This document shows, piece by piece, positions 36,900 to 48,545 of a stretch of 64,000 nucleotides of DNA (within the stretch, counting starts at the first letter, position 1; every line of letters begins with the position of its first letter). Position numbers and translations under genes: made by a program. Source of the DNA: Iris pallida (taxonomy: Eukaryota > Streptophyta > Magnoliopsida > Asparagales > Iridaceae); assembly GCA_029216955.1 (NCBI GenBank), contig JANAVB010005598.1, positions 124,001 to 188,000 of the forward strand, read 5' to 3'. Below the pieces are notes generated by a model. That model was not told the origin of the DNA and made no database searches. It saw only the letters and a program-made list of their open reading frames with translations.

Positions 36900-38451
36900 T
36901 GCAAGTTTGTCATAATACTTGAAAAATATATTTTATTAATCAAAATTATTTAGATAAACACTAAAACATTTAAAAGTTGTTTTAGGCTAAAATTCTCAGT
37001 TTGTCAAAATAGAATTTTTAGGTAGAGAAACCATGTTTTTATTAGTAAAATTGTTTTAGATAAATACTAAAAAATTCTGGAAAAAATATTTTAGGGCAAA
37101 ATTCAATATATTATTCATAGGTTAAAAACTACATTTTTTTATTTAGATATAAAATAATAATATATTTAAGGGTTCTACACCAAATTTGAAAGGGCCAAGC
37201 CCAATATAATATTTTAGCTACAAAAGAATTTTTAAGAAATTATTCATCATATATTTATTTCAAAGTGTAATAATAGTAGTTATTATTAATTAATAACAAT
37301 AATAATACTAATGTTAGTAATATCAATAATATTTTAAGAAATATTTTACATATACTTACACATATATACATGTACATATATGTACATAAAATACTAATAT
37401 TCATGTATACATATTTAATTTAAGATAGCAATAATAAAACAAATTCATATATTGCTTTATTTTGGACATCATGAAATTTTAATAAAAATATTAATTATTA
37501 CTCTTTTCCTAAGGAAAGCGAAAAGAGAAAGAGAAGAAGAAGAAACATGGAGCAGAGAGGAAGAAGGAGTTAAGAGAGTGAGAGGAGAGAGTGGCATATC
37601 GAGAGAGAGTCAGAGAGTGAGAGATTGGTGAGGTGGAGACTCATTTGAGCTCTGTTCGGCCATGGTGCACCGGACACGAAGGTGCGGATAGTAGCTTGCT
37701 GGACGACACGCAGGAGCTCGACATGATGCAGATCCGGTGGTGGTAGCACCTGAGAAGGGAAGGCGACGAGAGGCAGGAAGAGCAGCACTGCATTACAGGA
37801 GTCTTGTCGACTCAGATCTAGGAAGTCGTAGTCCACGCCGGTAGGAGCTATGGCGAGCGGGGAGTGTTGTGGAGGCGGTTTGACCACGACGTTGGGTTTA
37901 TGAGGCAGTACGGTGGTCGAAAGACGCAACGACGGCTCGAGAAGGTGAGTGGCCGAGGTGATGGTGTTGACGGTGGTTATGATGGTCGGTGGAATGCAAG
38001 AAGTGGTGGTTATGAGGGTGATGGATCTGGTGGTCAGGAGGCAGTGGTGTCGGCAGCGGCTGGAAATCTAGGCTGGTCGGGTCGAGGTCGTGGAAGGCAC
38101 TGGAGGAGGATGGGAGGTGGAGAAGATCGATATGGGCTACTCGACATGGCTGGAGAAGGATCGATATGCAGGGTTGTGACATAAGTGATGGTCCGGGGAG
38201 TGGTGGTGGTCTGACGACTAGATATGGGTGACAGGAACGGGACGACGACCGTGGCGGTGGTAGTGGTGGTGTTGCTGCTTTTTCGCAAGATAGCCCTTAC
38301 GGCTGCTGGGTCTGGGTGAGCTAGCGGCTTCCTTTTCAGACGGTAGCAGAGGAGTCGGTTGCGGTTGGGGCCATTCGGTGATTGGTCAAGGTTTAGGTTT
38401 AGGGGTTCTAGATTTGGGAACTAAGTCAGGTTTGTCCGACACGGGGCTGGG
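36900..38451 (-). mobile_element. Tekay-like LTR fragment (G), minus orientation, target of E
   Basis: Minus-oriented relative of LTRs C and D. TACTTGAAAAATATATTTTA near 36918 parallels 58657, a GC-rich leader with GA-rich start (about 37500-38300) parallels 59030-60170, and the right edge reads GTTTGTCCGACACGGGGCTGGG against GTTGTCCGACACGGGG at 60206. Element E then begins at 38452; CTGGG (38447-38451) would be its target duplication. The left edge is approximate. Frames at 37570-38288 belong to the GC-rich leader and are not genes. Confidence 0.55.
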
Positions 38452-39627
38452 TGTCACGACCCGCACCCAGTGCAAGGGCACGAGAAGTGACAAACGCCCA
38501 GCCTACACTGCAGTATCGGTGGTAGAACGCTGTCCTGAGTCACAATATCTAACACAGTCTAAAATAAGCTCGGAGTGGAGAGTAATAATAAGTAACTCAA
38601 TCACAATACTAAGATGGAATAGAAGAATGAATCTCAAGAGAGTCACAGATAAAAATAAAAGTCTAGGTGTAGACCACCAGAATAAATCTCAAGTACAACT
38701 CATAAAGTCTCAAATATAAAGACCAATAAAGTACTAAGTCACAGCTAGACTATGGGCAAGTCCTCAGCAACTGTTGGATCCTCTTGAGGGTCCACGTAGC
38801 CAGTGTCATTTAAGCCAATGCCATAATAAGTCGGGCAGAAATCTTCATCATCACCTGTAAAATTTTCAACATGCCCAGTCAGGACGGAACGAGCACATAT
38901 CTCTCACAACAGTTCATAGCATGAATGGACATATAAAGCAAACTATAAAAAACTATACATGAATCGCTGTAAAGAAAGTCAACAAGAGAGAGAGACTATA
39001 AAATGAGATATAATATGATAGATAGAGAAATATAACCTTCTACGTGATTCAGAGCATGAATTAGTTATGTAAACGGTTTGAGTTGTACATGGATACAGCT
39101 ATGGAGTGCACATGGATACCTACTGGGGATAATGATCACATAACCAACTATACTCTCCCTGCCCCCAATCAATACACAAGGATCAATACATGATATGTTA
39201 TTGCACATGGATAACAACTACTTTATACATGGAGCTCATATGGTCATGAGTGTACATGAATAACATATGAGTGCACATGGATAAATATGAATACATGGAG
39301 TACATGATGGCCATGATAAAGTACATAAACATGACATATTCGATGTATCCGAGAAGATAACATCGCATGAAAAGATCCATAGGGTACTAATCCGTTTGAA
39401 CATCGTGTCAACATCAAGTATACTAGTCTATAACAAGAGAACATATCCAAAGAAGTATGAAAAGATCAGATAATGTACTCGCCTGGCAAACTGAACTGCT
39501 GATGATGAAGTGTAGCTAAACTGGGGCAATATAAACCTATTTAAAGTATACACATGTCATAACCAAGTCTAAAATATCAAAAGAAATAGCTACAATGCAA
39601 GACAACATGCTTCTAGGTCCATTTTGG

Positions 39628-39804
39628 TCAAAGTCAACCCTCGGTCAACTCTGGTCAAACCTGGTCAATGCTGGTCAAACCTGGGTCAACTAGTCCGTCT
39701 ATTAATTTCTAGGTCATACACAAAATTCTAGGTCATTTGGAGTTCGTTTGAGTTGAATTGGATCAAGTTTGACCCAAAGTTGACTTTGGTCAATTTGGTC
39801 AACT
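39628..39804 (-). promoter_or_regulatory. W-box (TTGACY) cluster in E LTR
   Basis: About eleven TTGACY cores in 180 bp, mostly on the element's sense (minus) strand, at the place corresponding to the clusters in B's LTRs. Confidence 0.5.
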
Positions 39805-40134
39805 TGTCGTCCAATTCGACTAAACTAGGCTCAAGATGACAAACCAAATCTATGCTAGGACTCCTATAATTATATACACAACTAAAATCTATTCTAAGAG
39901 AGTTTCCAAGCATAAAATATCTATATACATATAGGTATATACACACGTGTGTATACAATACAAATCAAACGTTAATTCTAACAAATGATGGTGTGTGTGT
40001 GTGTGTGTGTCCTGGAGCTTACTGAAATGAGGTAAATCTGAGGTTAAAAAAGAAAAAAAAACCATGGTATACCACAAATTAATATACTATTATCTACATA
40101 TATATACAAAGTAAGAAAACTACATATATATATA

Positions 40135-40236
<102 letters not shown>

Positions 40237-40355
40237 AACTCTTAAATCGAAAGATTCGCAATGGTGCGAGATAATTTAAAGAGTCTAAAATCTGGAATTA
40301 AATCCCCCTCGACCCCTTCTCAACATGTATGTGTTAGCAATAGGTTTCAACGGGG

Positions 40356-40356
<1 letters not shown>

Positions 40357-40416
<60 letters not shown>
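40357..40416. repeat. Second (AT)n microsatellite in E LTR
   Basis: About 60 bp of AT. Confidence 0.95.
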
Positions 40417-40423
<7 letters not shown>

Positions 40424-42382
40424 TATGCTCATAAATGATGGAAAATTATGAAACAAAACCAAAAGTTGGATCCCACATATCCAAAACCGCATACACATAT
40501 TAAAAACTCAGAATTTATAAGCTAAAAGGCTGGAAAACAAAATATCACACTTCAATTCAAAATCGAAATTAAAGAAAACCACCCAATTTCACACAACGAC
40601 CCAAAATGCAAAATACACCAAACGAACCCGCGAAACTCGACATACACGTTGGTCTCGACCCACGTGATGCGTTCGTTTACTGTCGGGTCTGAAATCATGT
40701 CCGTGTCGTGTCCACAGAACGAGTATCGGAATTTCCCGATACCGCGTGATACGCGTGCGTTCTCGCTCGATTGAGCGCCGCACACGCAACAAAAAGCCCC
40801 GTGCTTGTGGACGTAGCTGGGGGGGTCCTGGGGTAGGTCTAGAACATGGTAACATGGTGACATGCCGCCCGAAGCAAAGAACGCAGCCCCCACACTCGTA
40901 CGGCCTGCTGCGCGCGCGCGCTTTCGCTCGTGCCCTCGTACGCGCGGTTCCAGCCTCGTGGCTCGCTCGTCGGGTAATGCTGCGACTCGGGGTTCGCCCT
41001 ATGGGTATTCTAGGTATAGGTTGACATGTCCCAGGTCCTGGAATAGGTCTTCGCTGCGTCGTGTGCGCGTACGAAGTTCGTTTCAGCGACAAAAATAATA
41101 GGCTGAATGAACAGCTGCTGTGCGGTGCACACGCGATTTCTCCGCGCTCGCTCAACGAAAAGTCGTGAAATTTTACGAGCATGGGGGCAGAGGTTGCCCC
41201 CACGTGCTCAAGAAATTTCACGTGAAAATACGGCCTGTGCATCGTGAAACAACGCACGGACAGCAGGGCACGTACGGCCTCGTGCACGGGATCCGTGCAC
41301 GTGCGTCCGTTGCCCGAAACGCCGCTGATACGTTGTCAAAACCAAATCCGTATTCACAAAATTTTATCAAAATATTATTATCTAAACATCCATGAAGACA
41401 GAATCGAAAAACAGTAACTTTCTATCCTAAGCGGCATTTCGTCGAACACGTGCCGTAAAGGACCGACACGTGTCCGATACCGCCATCAAACGAAGTCGAA
41501 ATCCTACCAAATTTCGTGGGCAAGTCTAAGGCAGCTATATGGATGCAAAAATGAAAGAAATTCCAGATTTACAATGGTAGATTAGGGTTTTACCTATTAA
41601 GTGTCAAAAATTCAATGAACGGGGCTCCTCGGTTGTCGTGTCGGCCGATTTTCCCCCAGCAAAAACCTCCGCCTCCATGCTAGAAATGATCCAGCAGATC
41701 CTCCTCTCCACGATGAGTGCAACAGAGTTCATTTGGGAAGAAACGAACTCCGGATGAAGGAAAAAGAGCTTTGGAGAGATGGATCTTTTAGGGTTTCCTT
41801 GTAGAGGCTCAAAACTTCACAAATGCAAGTTAGGGGGAGGGGTACTGCTGTTTGGGCGGCCATGGGGGTTCTCTAGGGTTTGGGTTTCACTTGGGCTAAC
41901 TCTTTCTCAAGTAGAAATGGGCCCAAGTCAAAAATTCTTAAAGGCTTGCATGAAAAATGCTAAAATAAATCAATTAAAGCCTTAAAACTAATCTAATGCC
42001 TAAAATAAATTCTAAAAATAAAAAATAACAATTCTAAGGCATGGTCAGGCCCCTATATATGTCAACTAAGGTTAAACCAGTTGCTAGCACAATCACAAGT
42101 CAACATATCTAGAAAATCACAAAAAGGCCAAAATGGCTAAAAAACTAAAATCATTTAAACCACTCCAAAATAGAGATTTAAATCTAAATAATTTTTAAAA
42201 CCAAAATATGAATTTTAGTTACATTATTAGGCTTCTAGTGAAGATTGACTAAGGTCAACTACCAAGTCATCAGTCTGCAACCAATCAAATCACACTGAAA
42301 TCAATCTAATTAATAAATACATAAAAATTTAAATAAATCACAATTACTAAAATACCCTTAAAATTGAAAAGTGAGTGTGACA

Positions 42383-42424
42383 AATCTACCCTCCTTAAAA
42401 TAATTTCATCCTCGAAATTAAGAT
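42383..42424 (-). promoter_or_regulatory. Polypurine tract and upstream box of E
   Basis: On the minus strand TTTCGAGGATGAAATTATTT is followed by TAAGGAGGGTAGATT and then the LTR start TGTCACAC. Same layout as in A and D. Confidence 0.7.
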
Positions 42425-42663
42425 GATCCTACTCTTTCTAGGTCAAAACCCCCAACAATCATGGTCTTAAGAAAACTTATCTAAATCATCCAGTTGGAAA
42501 GATATCATACATGATTATGGCAGGTAATCAGTCGGGGGTCTCATCTAGCCACTATAGTTATACCAGATCAAAAGTAGTCATATGGTATTAAACATACAAA
42601 CAATATGACAGGGTACAGAAATCATCAAGATAGGATAATGTATAGGTCAAGAACTCACCTCTA

Positions 42664-43290
42664 CTAGGTCTGGTAGCTGGAACTCTCTCCTGGAGGTAGG
42701 CCTTGACTAGGGGCAAGTGTAGTAGGACAGTCTCGTATCTTGTGTGCAGCTGATCCACAAAATAGGCATTATCCTAGTCTCTTCCTACAGTCCTTTCATA
42801 CGTGCCCAAGCTTCTTACAGAAAGTACAGGTATTCACCCACTCAACTGGCCTCTGCTGGACAGGAATCTGAACTGGATAGGCTGGTCTAGACTGAAAGCC
42901 TGGACACTCCTGAGGCTCTGGGTATAAACTGCTCCTCGATCTCTTAGGACCAGGCTCCTCCCTCGAATGCAAGTAATCCCATAACAGTTGAAAACTGAGA
43001 CTCTGCTCTCTCATAAGCTCGGCCTGAAGTCTCTGTACCTCCTGCACATCCTGAAGGAGTCTGTAAATATGAGCCCCATCGGAAATGGCATGGGGTAGCA
43101 CTCCAGGAGGCAAAGCAAGGCCCTCAGTCTCCGGATGAACTGCAGTCCTCTCCTGAAGGATAGGTGATGGAGAAAAATTCTCCGGTGAGGCTGCTAACAC
43201 CTCTTGAGCAATGGAAGAAGGAAGTACAATCTCGGTCTCAACCGGATCTGCAGCTGTGCACTGGGAACAGACTCTGGTCATGGGTGCCAT
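42664..43290 (-). pseudogene. Gag remnant of E: N-terminus joined to zinc knuckles, capsid domain missing
   Basis: From the ATG at 43290 the product starts MAPMTRVCSQCTAADP, similar in style to B's MTVTRSQAAEP. A Gln/Glu-rich, probably coiled segment (about residues 78-105) follows. Instead of the about 150-residue gag capsid domain the frame goes directly to two CCHC knuckles, CTFCKKLGHV-stop-KDC and CLFCGSAAHKIRDC, which align with those of element A. Stops interrupt it at 42795-42793 (TGA) and 42771 (TAA); it ends with TAG TAG at 42666. The length, 209 codons including stops, is under half of a normal Tekay Gag. Possibly it once gave an RNA-binding protein; more likely it is relic sequence. 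Confidence 0.75.
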
Positions 43291-46200
43291 TTTAGAAAAG
43301 ATAAGGATAAATAATAAATCATCGGGCTGTAAGACAGTCTATCATCTTATATGAAAACTGGTGATAAAAAAAATAGCTGAAATTAACTATAAAGCGTTAC
43401 TATTCTAAAGATGATCAAAATCGAAGTTTAAAGCACGACTGTCAATAACACTGAAATCCAAGCATACTACATATATATCTATAAGAAATTTTAGTCTCGA
43501 TATGATCTAAGTTGATCAAATCCAGGATGAATCGAGGTTTAGGCAAGATGGAGAACGAGGTCATTGAAGTCTAGGCACGAGTATTCAAGACTTGAAATCC
43601 GTGCCACAATTGAATTAATTCAATTAAAAAGGTTCCAAACATTGGATGATGAGGAGAATGACCAAGTCGACTGGTCGCAATCAAGGGTTTAGAATTCAAT
43701 ACTGTTGAAATCCTAAAGGATACTGCGATGATATAAAAATAAGTCAATTTTCTCCTTTTGATACGGAAGCTAAACGTGATACCTTGGGTTGACCCATTAA
43801 GTACAGTGCCTTGTCTTTCTGAAATATGTGAAAGACAAAAGCAAAAAGAGTTCAAAGATGATGCTATTGAGTACAATACGTGGTTCATAGACGACGAAAA
43901 TAATTCAAGAAGAATTGCCAAAGCTATCATGGATGAGACTCTAGGGCAAGTTTAACTATGCCTCTATCCAAGTAAAGTAATATATGAAAGCGAACCAAAG
44001 TGCAATAGGTTGATCAGACCATCATACACCGGTTCTGATTAGACAATATGTTAGTGGGTAGACCCAATAAAATATGTCATGATCAAGCTCGAAAAAGAGA
44101 TAAGCTTGCAAAACTAAGGCTAAATTAGCAGCGTAAGGTAGTCAAAATATAAGTAAGGGAGGTAATGATGAAGAAGAAAAAATATAGTCCAAGATCCTTA
44201 ACTGAACGGGTCAAGCAATCAAGATAAGGTACAAGGTTAAGCATTTAAGGAAACAAGAAGAACACCATCACAAGTCGGGTCGAAAGAATTGAGTCATGGT
44301 TGGATCTTGAATTTAAGTCAGAAAGTATTTTAGTATCATGGTAAGGGCTATAGTTTAGTCTTATTGACCAGAAAGTCCCATCAAGAAAATAGTCTTCAAG
44401 AAGACGTGTTTAGTGGGACATGATATATCTACATGAAGGTGGACTCGTCTAGGTCTTGCATGTAAAGTTTGTTGGAGGATAATAACTAGTATTACACTCC
44501 GAATATCAAAGTCACGGTAAGGGACATCAAAGAATCTAAAATAGAAGGTAAGGGTTCAAGAGGTGACAATTAATACAAGAATAAAGGAAATCAAGTTGAA
44601 GCATGAAATAAATTTAATTAAGAATCCAGTAAAATAATTTAGGGACACAGTTCTAAAGGGAGAATACTGTTAAGGAACGATCAAATACAAACGGTTAGAA
44701 AGTCATAATAAAAGATCTAGATTTGAGGGAAGGTTGAGTAAGTCAAGATTGAGATACAGTCACATAGTTTGGCAGACGACTCACAACACTTAAGTATATG
44801 CTACTGTCATAGTCATGAGTGATATGGCAATTAGTGTGGAACACTTCTATCGCATTAAGGTTACCTTGGTGGCCTACCGTTACATTCTTTTAAAAAGAAA
44901 TTTCAAAATAACCACCACAATTTTTATTCACTCTAAGCCATCCAATCTAATCACGACTAACATTTAAATCCTTTTCATAAATCTCACAGTAACTTTTATC
45001 ACGTTACTACTAACCTTTCCAAAATTTAACATTTCAATCCAACTTTAAACTCCAGAGTTAATGAATCATGAATCCATAAAATTCTATATCACTTCATAAC
45101 TTTAAAAACTCCCAACTTGTCTCAAATAATCTTCAAGATAGACACTTAGCTTATTACGGCAATCTAGCATTTACAGCTCAGTATTTTAACGCGCTTATCA
45201 GCCATAATTTCTTCTTCTAAATCATTGAAACATAATCACTACTTCTTAAACCAAAATCTAAATAGATTTTTAAATCTTCAATCAGTTGACATGATTCCAA
45301 ATTTGAGATTTTTTTCTTCCAAAAAGAAAAATCATTTTTATATCTTCCCAACCTTTTAAACCAGAATTTCAATATCATTGCTTCCACTTAAATTGAATTT
45401 CATAAACATATACATCGCAACTTGTACGACTCAATTTAATAGTTCATACTGCCACCCTTTTTTTTATTATCAAACCACTCTATATACGTTCAAAGATGTA
45501 TAATCATAATCCAATAATTCATAAATCACATCAATTCCTGAAATCGATTTATATAGATTCTAACTATTTTCCTCTAGTATCAAAATATAATTTTATAATC
45601 CTCTGGTGATTACTACTTAGAATCTTCAAGATAAATTTTCTTGGTAATATCCCAACTTACAAACTACTAATCATTAAATCATCCATTTAGAAAAATGCCC
45701 TTATAACTTAATCAAAGTCTTCGTGTATTCCAATTCCTTAATGTAATCCTTCTAGCCATGTATTTGACCAATGAGTGTATAGCAGTGTAGCCATCTTCCT
45801 AACCATTATTAAGCACAAGAAAGTAAGGGTATTGGTGAAAAGAGTTCAAACAAGATGCAAGAATCAAGGGAGGTAGGTGGATTAAAATAAGGGAAAGGGA
45901 ATTTAAATCGAAGCTCAAAATGAGATTCTCAAGGGTCGTTCCAGCAATCTCTCAGGAAATCCTAACAGTGATTGGGTATCCTCCCATTCTAACGCCTTAC
46001 TTTCTATATTCTATAGCAGGCTCGTAGCAGTACAACTAAGTCGTTCTGCTAAGTAGATATCGTACTAATGCGAATCTCGACCTGCATAAACCGGAGAGAT
46101 GAAATCGTGTCTCCAAAACTATCTTGAAGACATATCAAACAAGGAATCAATTACTGAAAAAAGAAGAGAAATTATCAAAGGAGGAAAGTTTTTTTCAAAA

Positions 46201-46339
46201 GGAGACAATTAACAGCAAGAATTGATAAGAGTTTTTCTAATGTGATTGAGTACCTTAACTTATATCTTATATCCTACTGCAGGCTGTAATGATACTCTAG
46301 TTCGAGTACCACTACGTATCAAACTAGTTATGATTGGAC
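43291..46339 (-). other. Non-coding 3-kb leader of element E
   Basis: No protein domain on either strand. It contains the module at 43797-44140 shared with element D. The rest (about 44150-46240) is AT-rich single-copy-looking sequence; a small frame at 43758-43955 on the plus strand is not conserved as protein in D. Confidence 0.6.
43797..44140 (-). other. Conserved non-coding module shared with element D
   Basis: About 340 bp align with 61386-61725. The best-conserved part is AGCGAACCAAAGTGCA, then TGATCAGACCAT, ACACCGGTTCTGATTAGACA and ATAAGCTTGCAAAA (plus strand). ATCAGACC and GGTTCTGAT can pair around a 10-base loop with one bulge. Stops occur in all frames at shared places, so protein conservation is not the reason. 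D and E belong to different LTR families, so the module outlived the rest. Candidate packaging or dimerisation signal. Confidence 0.7.
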
Positions 46340-46357
46340 GACCTACAAGGGCCACCA
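46340..46357 (-). promoter_or_regulatory. Primer-binding site of E, tRNA-Ile type
   Basis: Minus strand reads TGGTGGCCCTTGTAGGTC, 9 bases after the LTR end. Two differences from the 18-base tRNA-Ile match seen in A and B. Confidence 0.65.
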
Positions 46358-46366
46358 CTAAAAATG

Positions 46367-47185
46367 TGTCACGACCCGCACCCAGTGCAAGGGCACGAGA
46401 AGTGACGAACGCCCAGCCTACGCCGCAGTATCGGTGGTAGAACGCTGTCCTGAGTCACAATATCTAGCACAGTCTAAAATAAGCTCAGAATGGAGAGTAA
46501 TAATAACTAACTCAATCATAATACTAAGATGGAATAGAAGAATGAATCTCAAGAGAGTCACAGATAAAAATAAAAGTCTAGGAGTAAACCACCAGAATAA
46601 ATCTCAAGTACAACTCATAAAGTCTCAAATAGAAAGACCAATAAAGTACTAAGTAACAGCTAGACTATGGGAAGTCCTCAGCGACTGTTGGATCCTCCTG
46701 AGGGTCCACGTCGCCAGTGTCATCTAAGCCAATGCCATAATAAGTAGGGCAGAACTCTTCATCATCACCTATAAAATTTTCAACATGCCCAGTCAGGACG
46801 GAACGAGCACATATCTTTCACGACAGTTCATAGCAGGAATGGACATATAAAGCAAGCTATAGAAAGCTATACATAAATCGCTGTAAAGAAAGTCAACAAG
46901 AGAGAGAGACTATAAAATGATATATAATATGATAGATAGAGAAATATAACCTTCTACGTGATTCAGAGCACGAATTGGTTATGTAAACGGTTTGGGTTGC
47001 ACATGGATACAACTATGGAGTGCACATGGATACCTACAGGAGATAATGATCACATAACCAACTACACTCTCCCTGCCCCCAATCAATACACAAGGATCAA
47101 TACATGTTATGTTATTGCACATGGATAACAACTACTTTATACATGGATCTCATATGGTCATGAGTGTACATGAATAACATATGAG
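46367..47185 (-). repeat. 5' LTR of element E, terminal part
   Basis: Matches 38452-39270 of the 3' LTR almost throughout, from TGTCACGACC to AACATATGAG. At 47186 it is interrupted by the LTR of element F; ATGAG (47181-47185) would be F's target duplication. Confidence 0.9.
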
Positions 47186-48539
47186 TGTAGAAGCATAGAA
47201 AAGAACATGATTGCCCATGCGACTCAGAACAGGAAAACTCATACGGTTCAAGAACAGACGAGCTTCATGCGGCTCAAGAACATCATGCGGTTCAAAAGTC
47301 ACCCACTTGGACATGCGGCTCAAGCAAACACCACGTGGCCTTCTGCGGTTCGCTCCTATAATTGGCCATTAAGTAATGCCCTATTTAATGCTCAGACATA
47401 AAGGAGAGCTGACGGCTCTGACATAAAGCTGCCATAAAGACCCTGTCATAAGGATAGACTCCTAGGGAAACGAAGGAAATCTCTGACACAAACCCCAAAA
47501 TCCTTCATGCGGCCTTGACACGTGGACAGTCGCATACGGCTCAGGCAGAAGGCCACCCCATGCGGCTCAGGTAGAGGCCATCCCATGCTGTTCAGGGAGA
47601 GGCCACCTCATGCGGCTCAGGCAGAGCCTACCCTATGCGGCTCACGAAGACTATCCTCATGCGGCTCACTGAGAAGCCACCCATCATGCGGTCACCTACG
47701 CTCATGCGGCACAGATCATTTTCATACATGGCCAGTCTTATGCGGCTCAGTAGGGAATAATCCTCATGCGGTTCGAATTTCCTAAGTGGCTCGTGGTTAA
47801 GACACGTGGCAGAAGATTAGTTTTTCCCGCGTCCCTACAGCTAGCAGCATAATAATAATGGGACACGTGGCATCAAATCGATCAAGATTCATCAACAAAT
47901 CCTAACAACCAGGTTTAGTGCCATCCTCGTAATTACTGGGATCAAATCAGATCATTTGCAATCATGCAAATTGAACACGTGGCGGGAGATCCAAGCTTGG
48001 CATAACAAATTATGAAGATTTATGGCAATCATCATTAAATGCCCATAGAGATTTAATGCAATCTATATTAATTACCTAGATTTGCTACAATCAGAATGAA
48101 GGGCCCAAATTAATTAATCCTTAACCATCGACTTATCAAGGAGGCAATTATTGCAAACCCTAATGATTGTATCCCACTCCAATAAATAGCAAGGTGCCAT
48201 TCCCTTGCAGAAGAGGACTTTTTGGAAGAGCACCAGAGCACCTGGAGAGACTTAAAGAGAGAGAGAGCAGAGAGACAAAGGCATGCACAGAGGGTATCCT
48301 GAGAGCATTTCTTCCCCGGAGCCAAGGCTGCATCCGATCGTCCAAGGAGTAAGGCAGAGCTGCCGTCGCTTTTCCCGAGCCTCTACCGTCACCCCCCAAA
48401 ATCTAAAATAAACAATTGTACTTAGATTGTTGTACCTAGGTTTTCGTTCATAGGCTTTCTTTGTACAAGCGAGTTTGTATTGTGAAGTAAGAGTCATATC
48501 CTCCGATATAATTGTTCTGTTCTTTTATATTTCATAGCA
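47186..48539 (+). repeat. 5' LTR of element F (about 1354 bp)
   Basis: Left limit is where similarity to E's LTR stops; the first bases are TGTAGAAGC. Right limit is TTTCATAGCA, just before the primer site. A TATA-like AATAAATAG lies at 48181. The LTR holds a CATGCGGCTCA repeat field (47216-47790) and several ACACGTGGC words (near 47335, 47525, 47815, 47870, 47985), which are G-box cores. Without a 3' copy the limits are provisional. Confidence 0.65.
47216..47790 (+). repeat. Irregular repeat of ATGCGGCTCA words in F LTR
   Basis: More than a dozen ATGCGG words, most followed by (C/T)TCA. Between about 47531 and 47670 they are spaced about 25 bp with a GGCAGAGGCCA-type spacer. The same word recurs within ORF1 of the element. 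Confidence 0.8.
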
Positions 48540-48545
48540 AACACG

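Larger units (their letters stand above)
35040..36900 (+). mobile_element. Older Tekay-like LTR fragment (H), right part
   Basis: Continues fragment 12577-13793 after B. The pyrimidine-rich CTCTCTCTTACTCTCTTTCTCCC parallels LTR C near 9690, and CTTGACCGTGACTAATC near 36720 parallels CTTGACCATGACTAAATC of LTR C (10378). It is interrupted by two SINE-like sequences and an (AT)n-MITE, and the last quarter found in LTR C is missing. The right limit is approximate, where minus-oriented similarity to LTR D begins. Confidence 0.5.

Noticed and set aside
37570..38288. Frames of 84-119 codons on both strands
   Set aside because: GC-rich leader of LTR fragment G; His/Pro- or Gly/Arg-rich translation and no domain.
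40552..41395. Frames up to 232 codons on both strands
   Set aside because: CpG-dense block of the E LTR; frames overlap antisense to each other and carry no family signature.
43758..43955. Small protein of 65 residues on the plus strand
   Set aside because: The homologous DNA in element D has different frames and shared stops; it is antisense to the element and not conserved as protein.
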